Source of the DNA: Sphingomonas paeninsulae | Lineage (GTDB): Bacteria; Pseudomonadota; Alphaproteobacteria; Sphingomonadales; Sphingomonadaceae | Assembly (NCBI RefSeq): GCF_003660165.1 | Contig: NZ_CP032829.1 | Span: 1,935,001 to 1,999,000 of the forward strand | Reading direction: 5' to 3' | Length of the DNA stretch: 64,000 nucleotides | In this document: positions 8,940-19,215 of the stretch, in pieces | Layout of the letters: each line of letters begins with the position of its first letter | How positions within the stretch are numbered: the first letter of the stretch is position 1 | Translations under genes and position numbers: made by a program | The notes under the pieces: generated by a model | What the model saw: the letters and a program-made list of their open reading frames with translations, nothing else | What the model was told of the DNA's origin: nothing | Database searches by the model: none

Positions 8940-9974
8940 TTATTTCGCTACGTAAACCGGCTTGCCGCCGGACGTAACGCTCGTTGCCCACTGACGACGT
9001 ATTTGCGCCTTCACAGGGGCTGGCAGCGGCACATAGTCGAGCGCGAGAGCCGAGGCGTCGCCCGTCTTGTAAGCCCAGTCGAAGAACTTCAGCACCGAAG
9101 CACCGGTTTCGGCATTCGTCTGGTTTTTATGAAGGAGAATGAACGTTGCACCCGTGATCGGCCATGCGTTGGGACCCGCCTGATCGAGCAGAAGGACATA
9201 GTTGCCCGGAGCCTGTGCCCATTTCGCACCCGCCGCAGCCGCCGAAAAGCTGGCTGTTACTGGTGGTGGAAAGCGGTTGGCCTTGTTAGCGACCAATGCA
9301 TACGCTGCCTTGTTCTGCTTGGCATAGGCATATTCAACATAACCGATCGAACCGACAGTCTGCTTTACGAAAGCGGAAACGCCGTCATTGCCCTTGCCGC
9401 CTAAACCGACTGGCCACTGAACGGCATCATTGCCGCCAACCTTGGCCGCCCATTCGGGGTTCTTCATCGACAGATAGGTGGTGAACAGGAAGGACGTGCC
9501 CGAACCGTCCGAACGATGGACAACGGTGATCGGGGTGCCCGGAAGCTTCAGATGGCCGTTGAGCGATTGGATCTCAGGGTTGTTCCAGCGGTTGATCTTG
9601 CCGAGGAAGATGTCACCGAGAACTGCACCCGTCAGCTTGATACGACCCGCAGCAAGCCCCGGAAGGTTGATGATCGGCACGACGCCACCGACGACCGTTG
9701 GGAACTGATATAGACCGGCACCCTGAAGGTCGGCGGGCTTCAAAGGCTTGTCGCTCGCGCCGAAATCGACGGTCGATGCCTTGATCTGCTTGATGCCGCC
9801 CCCTGAACCGATGGCCTGATAGTTGAGTTTCGAACCCGTCGAAGCGCGATACATTTCAGCCCAGCGTGCATAAACGGGAGCAGGGAACGAAGCGCCTGCT
9901 CCGGCGATGTCGCCAGCTACGGCTGCACCGGCAACTGCCAGTCCGGCGAAAGCTATGATGAATTTTTTATACAT
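8940..9974 (-). CDS. pstS: Periplasmic phosphate-binding protein PstS
   Basis: 344 residues with a signal peptide (MYKKFIIAFAGLAVAGAAVAG). Phosphate-site signatures are present: GAGASFPAPVY near the N-terminus, GSGGGIKQI, DFGASDKPL, and VVHRSDGSGTSFLFTTYL. It captures phosphate in the periplasm and delivers it to PstCA. ATG 9974 has AGGAAA at good spacing; the ATG at 9989 has none. Only 40 bases separate it from the porin stop upstream, so both are probably on one transcript. Confidence 0.97.
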   Translation of the reverse strand: MYKKFIIAFAGLAVAGAAVAGDIAGAGASFPAPVYARWAEMYRASTGSKLNYQAIGSGGGIKQIKASTVDFGASDKPLKPADLQGAGLYQFPTVVGGVVPIINLPGLAAGRIKLTGAVLGDIFLGKINRWNNPEIQSLNGHLKLPGTPITVVHRSDGSGTSFLFTTYLSMKNPEWAAKVGGNDAVQWPVGLGGKGNDGVSAFVKQTVGSIGYVEYAYAKQNKAAYALVANKANRFPPPVTASFSAAAAGAKWAQAPGNYVLLLDQAGPNAWPITGATFILLHKNQTNAETGASVLKFFDWAYKTGDASALALDYVPLPAPVKAQIRRQWATSVTSGGKPVYVAK

Positions 9975-10014
9975 TGAATTTCCTAACATGATTGAATCAC
10001 TGGAACCGTGCTTT

Positions 10015-11652
10015 TTAGAAGGGATAATATCTGAAGCTTACGAAGCCCATGCTTTGGTTCGCCCTTGGGGCTCCGCCCACAGCAGAAAATAGCTCGCGAT
10101 CGGTGTAACTATATTGCACTCCAACCTGCGCGCGGCCGAACGCGCCCTGATAGAATTTATCCCAAATCCCGAAGGTTAGCTGACGGACGTCCTTGCTGAC
10201 CCCGGAGCAAGTCCCACCTTCTATGAGACAACCGCTATTGTTGAGGAGCGGGTTTCCGTAGCCATAAAGCGTGGCACCAACGTTACCAAGGCTTTCACGT
10301 TGATCGCGCTCTTCGCCTGCAAATCCGTATAAATCGATGCGCTTTGTCGCGTGTAACGTGGCGCCAACCAAAATCATGGTCTCTCGGATTGGATGGATCG
10401 TACCATCAGCGCCAAATGTGACGTCGGGAAGCTGCGACGAGCCATACCGACCGATGCCGCGCCCTGTCATTACAGACGCTTGCAGGTCAAGAACTTTGGG
10501 GATCGCCTGGAATACGATGCCGCCACCAAAGCCGCCGCCGGATTTGTTGATGTTATTCGCGCCGTTCACATGGGCGCTGAAATTACGATAAACGCCAAAC
10601 GCTTCAATATGCAGTCCGTGCCCTCCGAGGTTGGCTTCATAAGCAACCTTGCCGACCATATCGGGAACATGGTTGAGAGAAAGCGTATTCGCCGAATCGA
10701 ATCCCGATCCGGAAGGTGATGTGTTCGTTATAAAGGCCGGTACAGTACCATTCGAAGTCGTGGCGGGATTTTCAGCAGATACGGCGAGCCACAGTTTGTG
10801 ATCAAGGAAGTCGGCAGCAACCCGAATCTGAGGCGTGCGGGTCCAGGCAAAGCCGGGAACGTACTGCGCGTCGATCTGTGGCGGCGTAAGCTCATTACGA
10901 GGGGTGATGCCTTTAGTGTTCATTGTTACCAGCGACCAGTTTTGGCCCGCCAAGAGATGAATGCCTGAATTCCCACGGTCCCAATCGATCGTGCCGTATA
11001 ACTGGCGAATGCGAGGGTTGTAGCTGTTGCTCTCGTTCGAGTTTGCAGTTTGAGCAGCGCCCTGAAAATCAAATTCGCCGTACATGCCGAGCGTAACCTG
11101 TTTATTCACCTGTCCCTGGGCGAGGAAAGACAGACGACTCTGGCGCGCAGAAAGCCGGCCTTCATTCGTATAGCCCTGGTGGCTTGACGGAAATGGGATC
11201 GTATTGAATCCGGTGGATATGTCGTTACCCATGAAGTGCTGACGATAGATGCCTGCCAGTTCCAGAAAACCGCCCGGCGTGATCGTGATGCCTTTGAAGT
11301 AAAATTTATCGTTGGCATGCTCCTTCGAAATCGCAGAGGCGATCTGACTGCTCACCTGCGCTTCGGTGACAGATGGAGTCACCGAAACTGCGTGCATCTC
11401 CGCTGCCTGCGCTGTCACGGCAGCAGTCTGCGCCTGAACATCGCGTGTTGCGCTTTGTGTCTGGAGTGTTGCCGCTTCCTGAGCGTCGAGGCGGGCGGTC
11501 AGAATTTGGATCTGTTCGCGTAAGGCCTTTAATTCGGCGGCCTGAGATGTGCTGGAGGGGCGGGAATGCGTGGGCTTTGCGATAGCGGGGACGGCAACCA
11601 CGATAGCGGAGAGGCTTGCGGCGCTGAGTAACAGGCGTGAAAGTGGTCTCAA
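10015..11652 (-). CDS. Outer-membrane porin with N-terminal coiled coil, probably phosphate-regulated
   Basis: 545 residues. After a signal peptide (to about residue 25, AIA-KP) there is a coiled-coil stretch of ~70 residues (ELKALREQIQILTARLDAQE), then a long beta-rich region ending in FVSFRYYPF. A terminal Phe is the usual outer-membrane barrel signal. The coiled coil plus barrel resembles trimeric DcaP-like or phosphate-selective porins. Its place directly upstream of pstS, behind a Pho-box-like repeat, suggests anion or phosphate entry through the outer membrane (inference); the solute is not proven. Confidence 0.85.
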   Translation of the reverse strand: MRPLSRLLLSAASLSAIVVAVPAIAKPTHSRPSSTSQAAELKALREQIQILTARLDAQEAATLQTQSATRDVQAQTAAVTAQAAEMHAVSVTPSVTEAQVSSQIASAISKEHANDKFYFKGITITPGGFLELAGIYRQHFMGNDISTGFNTIPFPSSHQGYTNEGRLSARQSRLSFLAQGQVNKQVTLGMYGEFDFQGAAQTANSNESNSYNPRIRQLYGTIDWDRGNSGIHLLAGQNWSLVTMNTKGITPRNELTPPQIDAQYVPGFAWTRTPQIRVAADFLDHKLWLAVSAENPATTSNGTVPAFITNTSPSGSGFDSANTLSLNHVPDMVGKVAYEANLGGHGLHIEAFGVYRNFSAHVNGANNINKSGGGFGGGIVFQAIPKVLDLQASVMTGRGIGRYGSSQLPDVTFGADGTIHPIRETMILVGATLHATKRIDLYGFAGEERDQRESLGNVGATLYGYGNPLLNNSGCLIEGGTCSGVSKDVRQLTFGIWDKFYQGAFGRAQVGVQYSYTDRELFSAVGGAPRANQSMGFVSFRYYPF

Positions 11653-11708
11653 AATTACCCCTAGAGATGGACTCGGCTCCCCAGCACGCGAGTCCCTAGG
11701 CTTGGTTT

Positions 11709-11737
11709 GTGACAGTCAGACGCATGTTTTGTGACAG
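11709..11737 (-). promoter_or_regulatory. Pho-box-like direct repeat
   Basis: On the minus strand two exact CTGTCAC heptamers (11731-11737 and 11709-11715) start 22 bases apart, twice the 11-base period of PhoB sites. The element in the middle is poorly conserved. It ends 57 bases before the porin start and is the only such repeat seen around the phosphate genes. It probably drives porin-pstSCAB-phoU together. Confidence 0.6.
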
Positions 11738-11799
11738 AATTATTTCAGCATTGTTGCTGGCTTGTATCAGCGGCGGGTAAGGATTTAGGGATCCTGACC

Positions 11800-13845
11800 T
11801 CAACTGCGATTCATTTGCCAGAGAAAGAAAGCAAACTCTTCGGCTGTCTCACGCAGGGATTCGAAACGTCCTGATTTGCCGCCGTGACCGGCTCCCATAT
11901 TAGTTTTCAGAAGCAAAACATTGTCGTTGGTTTTCAACTCACGGAGTTTGGCGCACCATTTCGCCGGCTCCCAATAGGTTACGCGGGGATCGGTCAGGCC
12001 TGCGGTTATGAGGAGCGGCGGGTAGGACTGCGCCTTCACATTGTCATAGGGCGAATAGTCGCGGATCAGGTCGAAAGCCGCGTTGTCGATGATCGGATTG
12101 CCCCATTCGGGCCATTCGCCGGGCGTCAGCGGCAGCGTGTCATCGAGCATCGTGTTCAGGACATCGACAAATGGAACGTGCGCTGCGACTGCGCCGAACA
12201 GGTCGGGGTCGGTGTTGATGACAACGCCCATCAGTTCGCCACCGGCCGACCCGCCCGCCGCGCAGACTTTGCCGGGGGATGAGAAGCCGAGATCGCACAG
12301 GCCGCGTCCAACATCGACGAAATCGGTAAAAGCGTTCCAGCGCTTTTCGAGCTTGCCGTCGAGTTGCCATTGCTGGCCGAGGTCGTCGCCGCCGCGGATA
12401 TGGGCGATGGCGAAGGCGAAGCCGCGATCGAGCAGACTGATACGTGTTACGGAAAAGCTTGGCGGGATGGCGATACCGTATGCGCCGTATCCGTAGAGAT
12501 ACAGGGGGCGGGTGCCGTCTTTCGGGAAGTCCTTGGCATAGACGATCGAGACGGGAACTTTGGTGCCGTCGCGGGCGGTGATCTCGACGCGTTCGGTCGT
12601 GTATTTGCTGGCGTCATAGCCCGAGGGGATGACCTGTTCTTTCAGCGTAGTCATCGCGGCGGTCGCGACGTCATAGGCAACAACGCGATCGGGGGTGATC
12701 ATGGAATCGTAGGACAGGCGAATGGTGTCGATGGCGTATTCTGGGTTCTCGTCGAGACCGGCGGTATAGCTGGCTTCGGGAAAGGCGATGCGCTTTGGTG
12801 CCCCGCCTGCGTAATTGTGGATTTCGATCTGATCGAGGCCGTTCTCGCGACCCTCTACCACGAAGAAGTCGGCAAAGCAGGACACGTCAGTCAGGTAGAA
12901 GTCGCGGCGCGGGGCGATGCGTTCCTGCCAGTCGCCCGGTGCAGCAATGGTCGCGGTGGCGAGACGGAAATTGGTGTTCGTATCGTTGGTGACGATGAAC
13001 AAGGTGTCGTCGTGTGACTCGACATCATATTCGACTCCAGGCTTGCGCGCGCGGACGAGGATCGGTTCGGCAAGTGGGTCGGTGGCGGGTAGCAGGCGGA
13101 CTTCGCTTGTGGTGTTGTCACCCGTGGCAACCGCGATCCACTTGCGATCGTGGGTCATGCCCGCGCCACACTGAAATCCGATGTCGTCTTCGTGATAGAT
13201 GATCACATCGTCGGCTACCGGCGTACCTATACGGTGGAGTTTGATCGTGTCGATCCGCCACTGGTCGTTGACCTGACCATAGAGAAATGCCGAGCCGTCG
13301 GCGTTCCAGACGAGCGCACCCATCGTACCGGGAACGGTGTCATCGAGCAGCGCGCCGGTCCGCAAATCGCGAATGCGGGCGGTGAAGCGTTCCGAACCAT
13401 CGTCATCGATCGAATAGGCAAGGAAGCGGCCATCTTCGGTAAGCGAGAGTGCGCCGACCCGGAAATATTCATGCCCTTCTGCAAGGGCGGGTTCGTCGAG
13501 GATAAGTTCGTCGGGCCCGCCCGCAACAGGCTTGCGCCACCATTTGCGATACTGACCGCCCATTTCGAACGCGCGCCAGTACAGATATGCGCCGTCCTTT
13601 GCCGGCACGGAGGCATCATCCTCTTTTATGCGGGCCTTTATTTCCTGAAACAGCGTTTCGATGAGTGGCTTTTGCGGCTCCATCTGCTCCTCGAAATAGG
13701 CGTTCTCAGCCTTTAGGTGATCGAGGATTTCGGTATCCGTGACCTCCGGATAGCCCGGATCGCGCAGCCATGCGTAGTCGTCGGTCAACGTAACGTTGTG
13801 ATGGGTGGTGGTTGACGGACGGCGTGGGGCGAGGGGTGGAGTCAT
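11800..13845 (-). CDS. ptrB: S9-family serine peptidase, oligopeptidase B type
   Basis: 681 residues, the normal size. The N-terminal half is a beta-propeller starting with YAWLRDPGYPEV. The C-terminal half is an alpha/beta-hydrolase with the nucleophile in GGSAGGELMG, then ITAGLTDPRV (Asp) and MGAGHGGKSGR (His). Such cytoplasmic enzymes cleave short peptides, usually after Arg or Lys. ATG 13845 (MTPPLAPRRPS) is preferred to ATG 13908, which would overlap the divergent aminopeptidase. The two peptidase genes diverge from a 55-base gap. Confidence 0.9.
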   Translation of the reverse strand: MTPPLAPRRPSTTTHHNVTLTDDYAWLRDPGYPEVTDTEILDHLKAENAYFEEQMEPQKPLIETLFQEIKARIKEDDASVPAKDGAYLYWRAFEMGGQYRKWWRKPVAGGPDELILDEPALAEGHEYFRVGALSLTEDGRFLAYSIDDDGSERFTARIRDLRTGALLDDTVPGTMGALVWNADGSAFLYGQVNDQWRIDTIKLHRIGTPVADDVIIYHEDDIGFQCGAGMTHDRKWIAVATGDNTTSEVRLLPATDPLAEPILVRARKPGVEYDVESHDDTLFIVTNDTNTNFRLATATIAAPGDWQERIAPRRDFYLTDVSCFADFFVVEGRENGLDQIEIHNYAGGAPKRIAFPEASYTAGLDENPEYAIDTIRLSYDSMITPDRVVAYDVATAAMTTLKEQVIPSGYDASKYTTERVEITARDGTKVPVSIVYAKDFPKDGTRPLYLYGYGAYGIAIPPSFSVTRISLLDRGFAFAIAHIRGGDDLGQQWQLDGKLEKRWNAFTDFVDVGRGLCDLGFSSPGKVCAAGGSAGGELMGVVINTDPDLFGAVAAHVPFVDVLNTMLDDTLPLTPGEWPEWGNPIIDNAAFDLIRDYSPYDNVKAQSYPPLLITAGLTDPRVTYWEPAKWCAKLRELKTNDNVLLLKTNMGAGHGGKSGRFESLRETAEEFAFFLWQMNRS

Positions 13846-13900
13846 CGGCGAAGCATACCTATGTTCGTTGAGTCTCCCCCTAGAAGCAAAGATTGCCGTC

Positions 13901-15699
13901 ATGTCCACCTATGCCGACCGCCTTTCCGCCCTTCGCGCCCAGCTTGCCGCGCAAAAGCTCGATGGTTTCGTGGTGCCGCTGACTGATGAACATATGTCCG
14001 AATATGTGGGGGACTATGCCAAACGGCTGGAGTGGCTGACCGGTTTCAAGGGATCGGCAGGATCGGCGGTTGTCTTGCCCGAGCAGGCGGCGATCTTTGT
14101 CGATGGGCGCTATACTTTACAGGTGCGTGCGCAGGTCTCGGGGGACGACTGGGCCTATATGGGCGTTCCGCAGACGAGCATCGCGGACTGGTTGCGCATG
14201 AATGCGAGCGCCGGTGGGCGGATCGGATATGACCCCTGGCTGCACACGCGCGACTGGGTTTCGGCGGCGAAGACGGCGCTGAATGCCAAGGGTGCCGAAC
14301 TGGTCCCGGTCTTGGCGAACCCGATTGACGCGGTCTGGGACGATCAGCCGGTGCGATCCGAAGCGAGGATTGCGGTTCAGGATACGGCGCTGACTGGGAG
14401 GTCATCTGCGGATAAACGTGCGGAGATTGCCGACTGGCTGACCAAAGAGGGTCTTGATGCGACAGTGATGACGGCGCTCGATTCGATTGCGTGGACGTTC
14501 AATGTGCGCGGGACGGATGTGACGCATACGCCGGTTGGGCTGGCGTTTGCGATCCTGAATGCCGACGCGACCGCCGACTTGTTTATTGCGCCGGATAAGA
14601 TCGACGATGCCGTCGCCAAACATTTGGGAAACGGTGTGCGGCTGCATGACCGGACCGAATTTGCGACTGCGCTGGCGGCGTTGGGGGCAAGCGGGTTGCG
14701 GCCGATCCAGAGCGGGCGGTGGCGGCGGTGTTCGATGCTTTGGAGAAAGGCGGCGCGAAACTGGTGAAGGTTCGCGATCCCGCAGTGCTGGCAAAGGCGA
14801 TCAAGAACCATGCCGAGCAGGCCGGTTCGCGCAGTGCCCATGCGCGCGATGGGGCGGCGTTGTCGCGCTATCTGCACTGGCTGTCGGTCGAGGCACCGAA
14901 GGGCGGGCTGACCGAAATTTCGGCTTCGGATCAATTGCGTGCATTTCGGGATGAGACGGGCAAACTGCTCGACCTGAGCTTCGATACGATATCGGGTGCA
15001 GGGCCGCACGGGGCGATCATGCACTATAAGGCGGACGCGACGACTGACCGCAGGATTGATCCGTCATCGGTATATCTGTGCGACTCCGGTGGGCAGTACG
15101 CCGATGGCACGACCGACGTGACGCGCACGATCTGGGTCGGGCCGGGCGAAGCTCCGGCGGAAGTTCGCGATCGTTTCACACGGGTGCTGAAGGGCCATAT
15201 CGCGCTGGCGACGGCGGTGTTTCCCGAAGGAACCCGGGGTAGCCAACTTGATGGCTTCGCGCGGCAATTCCTATGGGCTGCGGGTCTGGATTACGCGCAT
15301 GGCACCGGGCATGGAGTGGGCGCTTTTCTGGCGGTGCATGAGGGGCCACAGCGGATTGCCAAGCCCGGCGGTGGGCAGGCGGGGACCGAGGAACCGTTGC
15401 GCGCGGGCATGTTCCTCTCGAACGAGCCGGGATATTATAAACCGGATGCTTACGGGATACGGATCGAGAATCTTGTGCTGGTTGAGGAACGGCGGTTTCC
15501 CGACGGGGACATGACCATGCTTGGTTTCGAGACGCTGACTTTTGCGCCGATCGACCGGAATATGATGGATGTCGGGTTGCTGACCGGACCGGAGCGCACA
15601 TGGATCAATGCCTATCATGCCAAAGTTCTGACGATTGTCGGGCCGCAACTGGATGGCGATGCGGCGGTTTGGTTGAGCGAGGTTTGCGCACCGCTTTAG
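13901..15699 (+). pseudogene. Aminopeptidase P family (Xaa-Pro aminopeptidase), one frameshift
   Basis: The first frame (from ATG 13901, MSTYADRLSALRAQL) encodes the creatinase-like N-terminal domains and ends early at 14767. The second frame continues at once with VAAVFDALEKGGAKL and the M24 metallopeptidase domain, including DSGGQY, DVTRT, HGTGHGVG and NEPGYY metal-site motifs. Adding one G to the G5 run at 14683-14687 joins them as LAALGGKRVAADPERAV and gives 599 residues, the usual size of this family. The enzyme removes N-terminal residues preceding proline using two metal ions. Whether the break is real or a base-calling error cannot be decided here. Confidence 0.85.
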
Positions 15700-15704
15700 G
15701 CTCG

Positions 15705-16924
15705 TCAAAGTTTGAACACGTCCTTCGGGATGTGTGTGATCCTACAGGCTAGATCGGCCTCTCCCGATGCGACGACGTAATAGTCACCGCCGTCCGCGAT
15801 GCCGGTCGTGAAGACCACGTCGCGGATATACATCTGGTGGTCGATAGGCTGCGTCAATTCTGTGTTCGCCTCCAGCAATGGCTCGTGCTGGCTATGGATA
15901 ACGACGCTTGGGTCATCGCGGCCCAATATCGACCAATAGGTTCGATATATCCCGACAATGCCGTTCGGTTCGACACCGTGCCATAGGCTCAGCCAGCCAT
16001 CCTCGGTCAGGATCGGCGGCGTCCCCCGCCCATGCGTGCTGTCGCTACCGTGGCGGAATGGGGGCGAATGCCGGGTTTTCGATAAGGTTTCCAGAAATGC
16101 GCATCGGGAGATAGCGCGAGGTTGATGGAAGGGCCGGAGCGCCACTCGCTGCCCGGTGGATAGGCAAAATACAGGTCGCCAAGCGGGCGAGTTTGGGCCC
16201 AGAAATGGTCGTTGATCAGCCCTTCGAAGATCAGCATGTCTTTGTTCTGATGATCGAGGACAATGTCTTCGAATTGCCAGTCGAGGCCGTTTTCGGAACT
16301 GTAGAGCGTGGTCGAATGACGCTCTGGGCTGACCGAACAGGTCGTCATCAGATATTTACCCTCAACGCGACTGATCCGCGCATCTTCCAGTCCATAGCAT
16401 TGGAAGTCGTGCGTCGGCGCAATGATCTTGTCGTAATGAATGGCAACGCGTTGGAGACCGTCGGGGGTCAGTTCGACGGGCAGCAGCCATGACAGCGAGG
16501 TTAGCGCCATGACTTTCCAGCCGCCGCTCTGAAGCATGAATTTGCGCGGATCGGCGGTGTTGGCGAGTTCAAGCGGCCATGCGTCGCGGAAATAGCGGCC
16601 GTCTTCCCAGCGGATTGCATGAACCTTGCCGTCAACGATGGGGTGCCGCAGCGCCTCGGCTACGCGCGCCATCATCAACAGATTGCCGTTTTCCAGCCGC
16701 GTCAGGCCGGGGTTGAACGCACCCAGTACATAGGTTTCCGCACCCAGATGCCCGGCGAGCGGAGAGCGCGACAGGTCAATGTCGTCGGGGACAAGAATCA
16801 GTTGATCGACCGCATGTTTCATTCGCGTCCTTGCTTCATTTTCTGACCCTTCATCGATCATTTCGCGCTGCTTGTCCGCAGGGATATGGGATATTGAAAA
16901 CGACATCGGTTTCGCCGACTTCAT
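15705..16924 (-). pseudogene. GH130-type glycosidase/phosphorylase-like protein, one frameshift
   Basis: Five-bladed propeller-type protein related to GH130/DUF377 enzymes, which act on beta-mannosides. Visible motifs are FNPGLTRLENGNLLMMARV, CYGLEDARISRVEGKYLMT and WHGVEPNGIVGIYRTYWS. The N-terminal frame stops soon after ARMGGG. One extra base in the C5 run at 16023-16027 (G5 on the coding strand) gives ARMGGGTPPILTEDGW and restores a 406-residue protein. ATG 16924 is taken; ATG 16822, with AAGGA five bases before it, could be the real start. It converges on the aminopeptidase gene with a five-base gap. The substrate is unknown. Confidence 0.75.
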
Positions 16925-17088
16925 CGAGTGTTTTCTGCCATGAAAGCTCCTGGAAACAGAAGGTTTAACGGGGTGCTTGCAATAGCGTTCCCTGCACCCG
17001 AAATATAGTAAACGGCGGATTCCTGTGGCATTTTCACGACAAAGCTGTATGGACCCGCTCAACTGCCGATACTTTCCGACTCAGACCT

Positions 17089-17283
17089 ATGGAGTTAGCT
17101 TTGGATCAAGCCACTATTCTTCGCGACCGCGCCGCTTCCGAGCGCGCTGCCGCTGCTGCTACGACCCTTCCGCAGCGTCGCGCGATGCACGAACGTGCCG
17201 CCGAAGCATGGGACACGATGGCTTTCCAGATCGAAGACACATCCGAGCGCGCGGCCGTGAACAAGGCTGCCAAGGGCCAGTAA
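17089..17283 (+). CDS. Small Ala-rich helical protein, unknown function
   Basis: 64 residues, mostly helix-forming (DRAASERAAAAATTLPQRRAMHERAAEAWDTMA), with no signal peptide or membrane segment. ATG 17089 has no ribosome site, whereas TTG 17101 has GGAG six bases before it, so the protein may start four residues later. It ends 49 bases before the flavin reductase and could be co-transcribed. I do not recognise a family. Confidence 0.55.
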   Translation: MELALDQATILRDRAASERAAAAATTLPQRRAMHERAAEAWDTMAFQIEDTSERAAVNKAAKGQ

Positions 17284-17332
17284 ACAAGTTGATGCGTTAA
17301 GGGCGGGGATTCCAAGTTTCAGAAGGAAAACC

Positions 17333-18439
17333 ATGCCCGCTCCGCAACTGTTTACGCCGTTCAAAGTCGGCGAACTGAACCTTCGCAATCGCATCGTCAT
17401 TGCCCCCATGTGTCAGTATTCGGCCGTCGATGGCTGCATGACTGACTGGCATCTGATCCACCTCGGCCACCTTGCTCTGTCCGGAGCAGCTTTGTTGACG
17501 ATCGAGGCTTCGGCGGTGCTGCCGGAGGGGCGAATCACTTACGCTGATGTTGGCCTGTACGACGACGCGACCGAGGCAGCGATGGAGCGGGTGCTGGAAA
17601 GCATCAGGCGTCATTCGGACATGCCCATCGCAATCCAACTGGCGCACGCCGGGCGCAAGGCATCATGCGAATTGCCCTGGAACGGTGGCAAGCAGGTCGC
17701 GCCGACTGCCCCCAACGGATGGCAGGCGTTTGCGCCTTCCGCCGTGTCGTTTGCTAAGGGTGATAACCCTCCGACAATGATGGACCGTAGCGAGCTGGCG
17801 CGCGTGCGCGAGGCTTTTGTGGCGGCGGCAAAACGTGCGGAGCGACTTGGCATCGATGCCGTTCAGCTTCATGGCGCGCACGGTTATTTGCTTCATGAAT
17901 TTCTGTCGCCGATCTCAAACCTTCGTGATGACGAATATGGCGGCAGCCTCGAAAACAGGATGCGTTTCCCGCTCGAAGTGTTCGATGCCGTTCGCGCCGC
18001 TTTCCCCGCACACAAGCCAGTCACCGTGCGCGTATCGGGCAGTGACTGGGTCGACGGCGGCTGGGACCTGGAACAGACGATTGCCTTTGCACAGGCGTTG
18101 GAGGCTCGTGGATGTGCGGCGATCCATGTGTCGAGTGGCGGCAACTCGCCCGATCAGCAAATTCCCGTTGGTCCGAGCTATCAGGTTCCACTCGCGCGCG
18201 GCGTGAAGCAGGCGGCGAACCTCCCGGTTATCGCGGTTGGTCTCATCACCGATTTCGAGCAGGCCGAAGCGATCATTGGGACTGGCGACTCCGATTTGAT
18301 CGGGCTTGCCCGAACGATATTGTTCGACCCGCGCTGGCCGTGGCACGCCGCCGCGCACCTTGGCGGCCATGTCGTTGCACCGAACCAATATCTTCGTTCG
18401 CAACCGCACCAATATCGCGATCTTTTCGTTCGCCGCTGA
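17333..18439 (+). CDS. Old Yellow Enzyme family NAD(P)H:flavin oxidoreductase (YqjM-like)
   Basis: 368 residues, one FMN-binding TIM barrel. It has the YqjM-type redox Cys in IAPMCQYS (C27), a QLAHAGRKAS loop, the substrate-binding HGAHGYLLHEFLSP motif and the FMN phosphate site IAVGLI..GDSDLIGLAR. The group reduces activated C=C bonds of enones and related electrophiles with NADPH. AGAAGGAAAACC precedes the ATG. It is followed by the heme oxygenase gene, but a 119-base gap suggests a separate unit. Confidence 0.93.
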   Translation: MPAPQLFTPFKVGELNLRNRIVIAPMCQYSAVDGCMTDWHLIHLGHLALSGAALLTIEASAVLPEGRITYADVGLYDDATEAAMERVLESIRRHSDMPIAIQLAHAGRKASCELPWNGGKQVAPTAPNGWQAFAPSAVSFAKGDNPPTMMDRSELARVREAFVAAAKRAERLGIDAVQLHGAHGYLLHEFLSPISNLRDDEYGGSLENRMRFPLEVFDAVRAAFPAHKPVTVRVSGSDWVDGGWDLEQTIAFAQALEARGCAAIHVSSGGNSPDQQIPVGPSYQVPLARGVKQAANLPVIAVGLITDFEQAEAIIGTGDSDLIGLARTILFDPRWPWHAAAHLGGHVVAPNQYLRSQPHQYRDLFVRR

Positions 18440-18558
18440 TTCCGATGCGCAAAAATCCGCAGAAATCAATATTATGTCGCCGGTTTCGCTATTCTGCATA
18501 GTGGTGTGGCAACGGTGATGGTGTAGTAACCAAACATCGTCACTCCTATGCCGCGAGC

Positions 18559-19215
18559 ATGGTGACGACCGAGAGCCCGTTGCTCCCGCTTGCTGCAGGA
18601 GCCTTGCGTGCATTCATTAGCCGATCTTTCAGCCAGCATGCGCCCATGAAAATGACGACTGAAGGCGACCTGATTGCCGTCGCGCCTCTGCTACCCGCCA
18701 AACCTTCGCTCAGGATGGTGTTGCGTGCTGCGACGACTGCCGATCACGAGGCTGTCGATAGTGAATTTGGTCGGTTCGATCTCACCCTGCGCTTATCCTA
18801 CACGCAATTCCTGATGGCTCATGCACGCGTGTTGGGCGTGCTGGAGGGAGCTGTTGCCGGCATCTGGTCGCCCTGGCGTGCGCGTTTCCCGTTGTTAAAG
18901 GCCGATCTGGCTGAACTTGGCGTCACCGTTTCGGAAGGAAAGCCATTGCCGACGCGATCGACTGCCGCGCAATGGGGTGCTCTTTACGTTCTGGAAGGAT
19001 CGCGGCTGGGCGGAGGCATCCTTGCCGGGCGTGTCGGACCGGAGCTGCCTAAGCGATATCTTTCTGCGACGCATGAAGCGGGTAGCTGGCGGAAGTTTGC
19101 CGATGCACTCGAACAGGCCGGTGGCTCCGAAAGTGACAGTTGGCGTGCCGATGCGATCGGTGGGGCCAAGCTTGCCTTCGCCAGATTTACACAATCAGCG
19201 ACGGAGACGCGTTGA
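18559..19215 (+). CDS. bphO: Biliverdin-producing heme oxygenase
   Basis: Up to 218 residues. Heme oxygenase features include LRAATTADHEAVDSEFGRFDL (proximal His in DHE) and the distal-helix glycine-rich ALYVLEGSRLGGGILAGRV. It opens heme to biliverdin, the chromophore of the phytochrome encoded next; the two genes overlap as TGATG. The start is uncertain: ATG 18559 and ATG 18646 both lack a good ribosome site, and the conserved part begins after either. The pairing with the phytochrome fixes its likely role. Confidence 0.85.
   Translation: MVTTESPLLPLAAGALRAFISRSFSQHAPMKMTTEGDLIAVAPLLPAKPSLRMVLRAATTADHEAVDSEFGRFDLTLRLSYTQFLMAHARVLGVLEGAVAGIWSPWRARFPLLKADLAELGVTVSEGKPLPTRSTAAQWGALYVLEGSRLGGGILAGRVGPELPKRYLSATHEAGSWRKFADALEQAGGSESDSWRADAIGGAKLAFARFTQSATETR

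Noticed and set aside
12364-13716. Plus-strand open frames of 217 and 188 residues inside the oligopeptidase gene
   Set aside because: Antisense shadows of a clear S9 peptidase; no ribosome site or domain.
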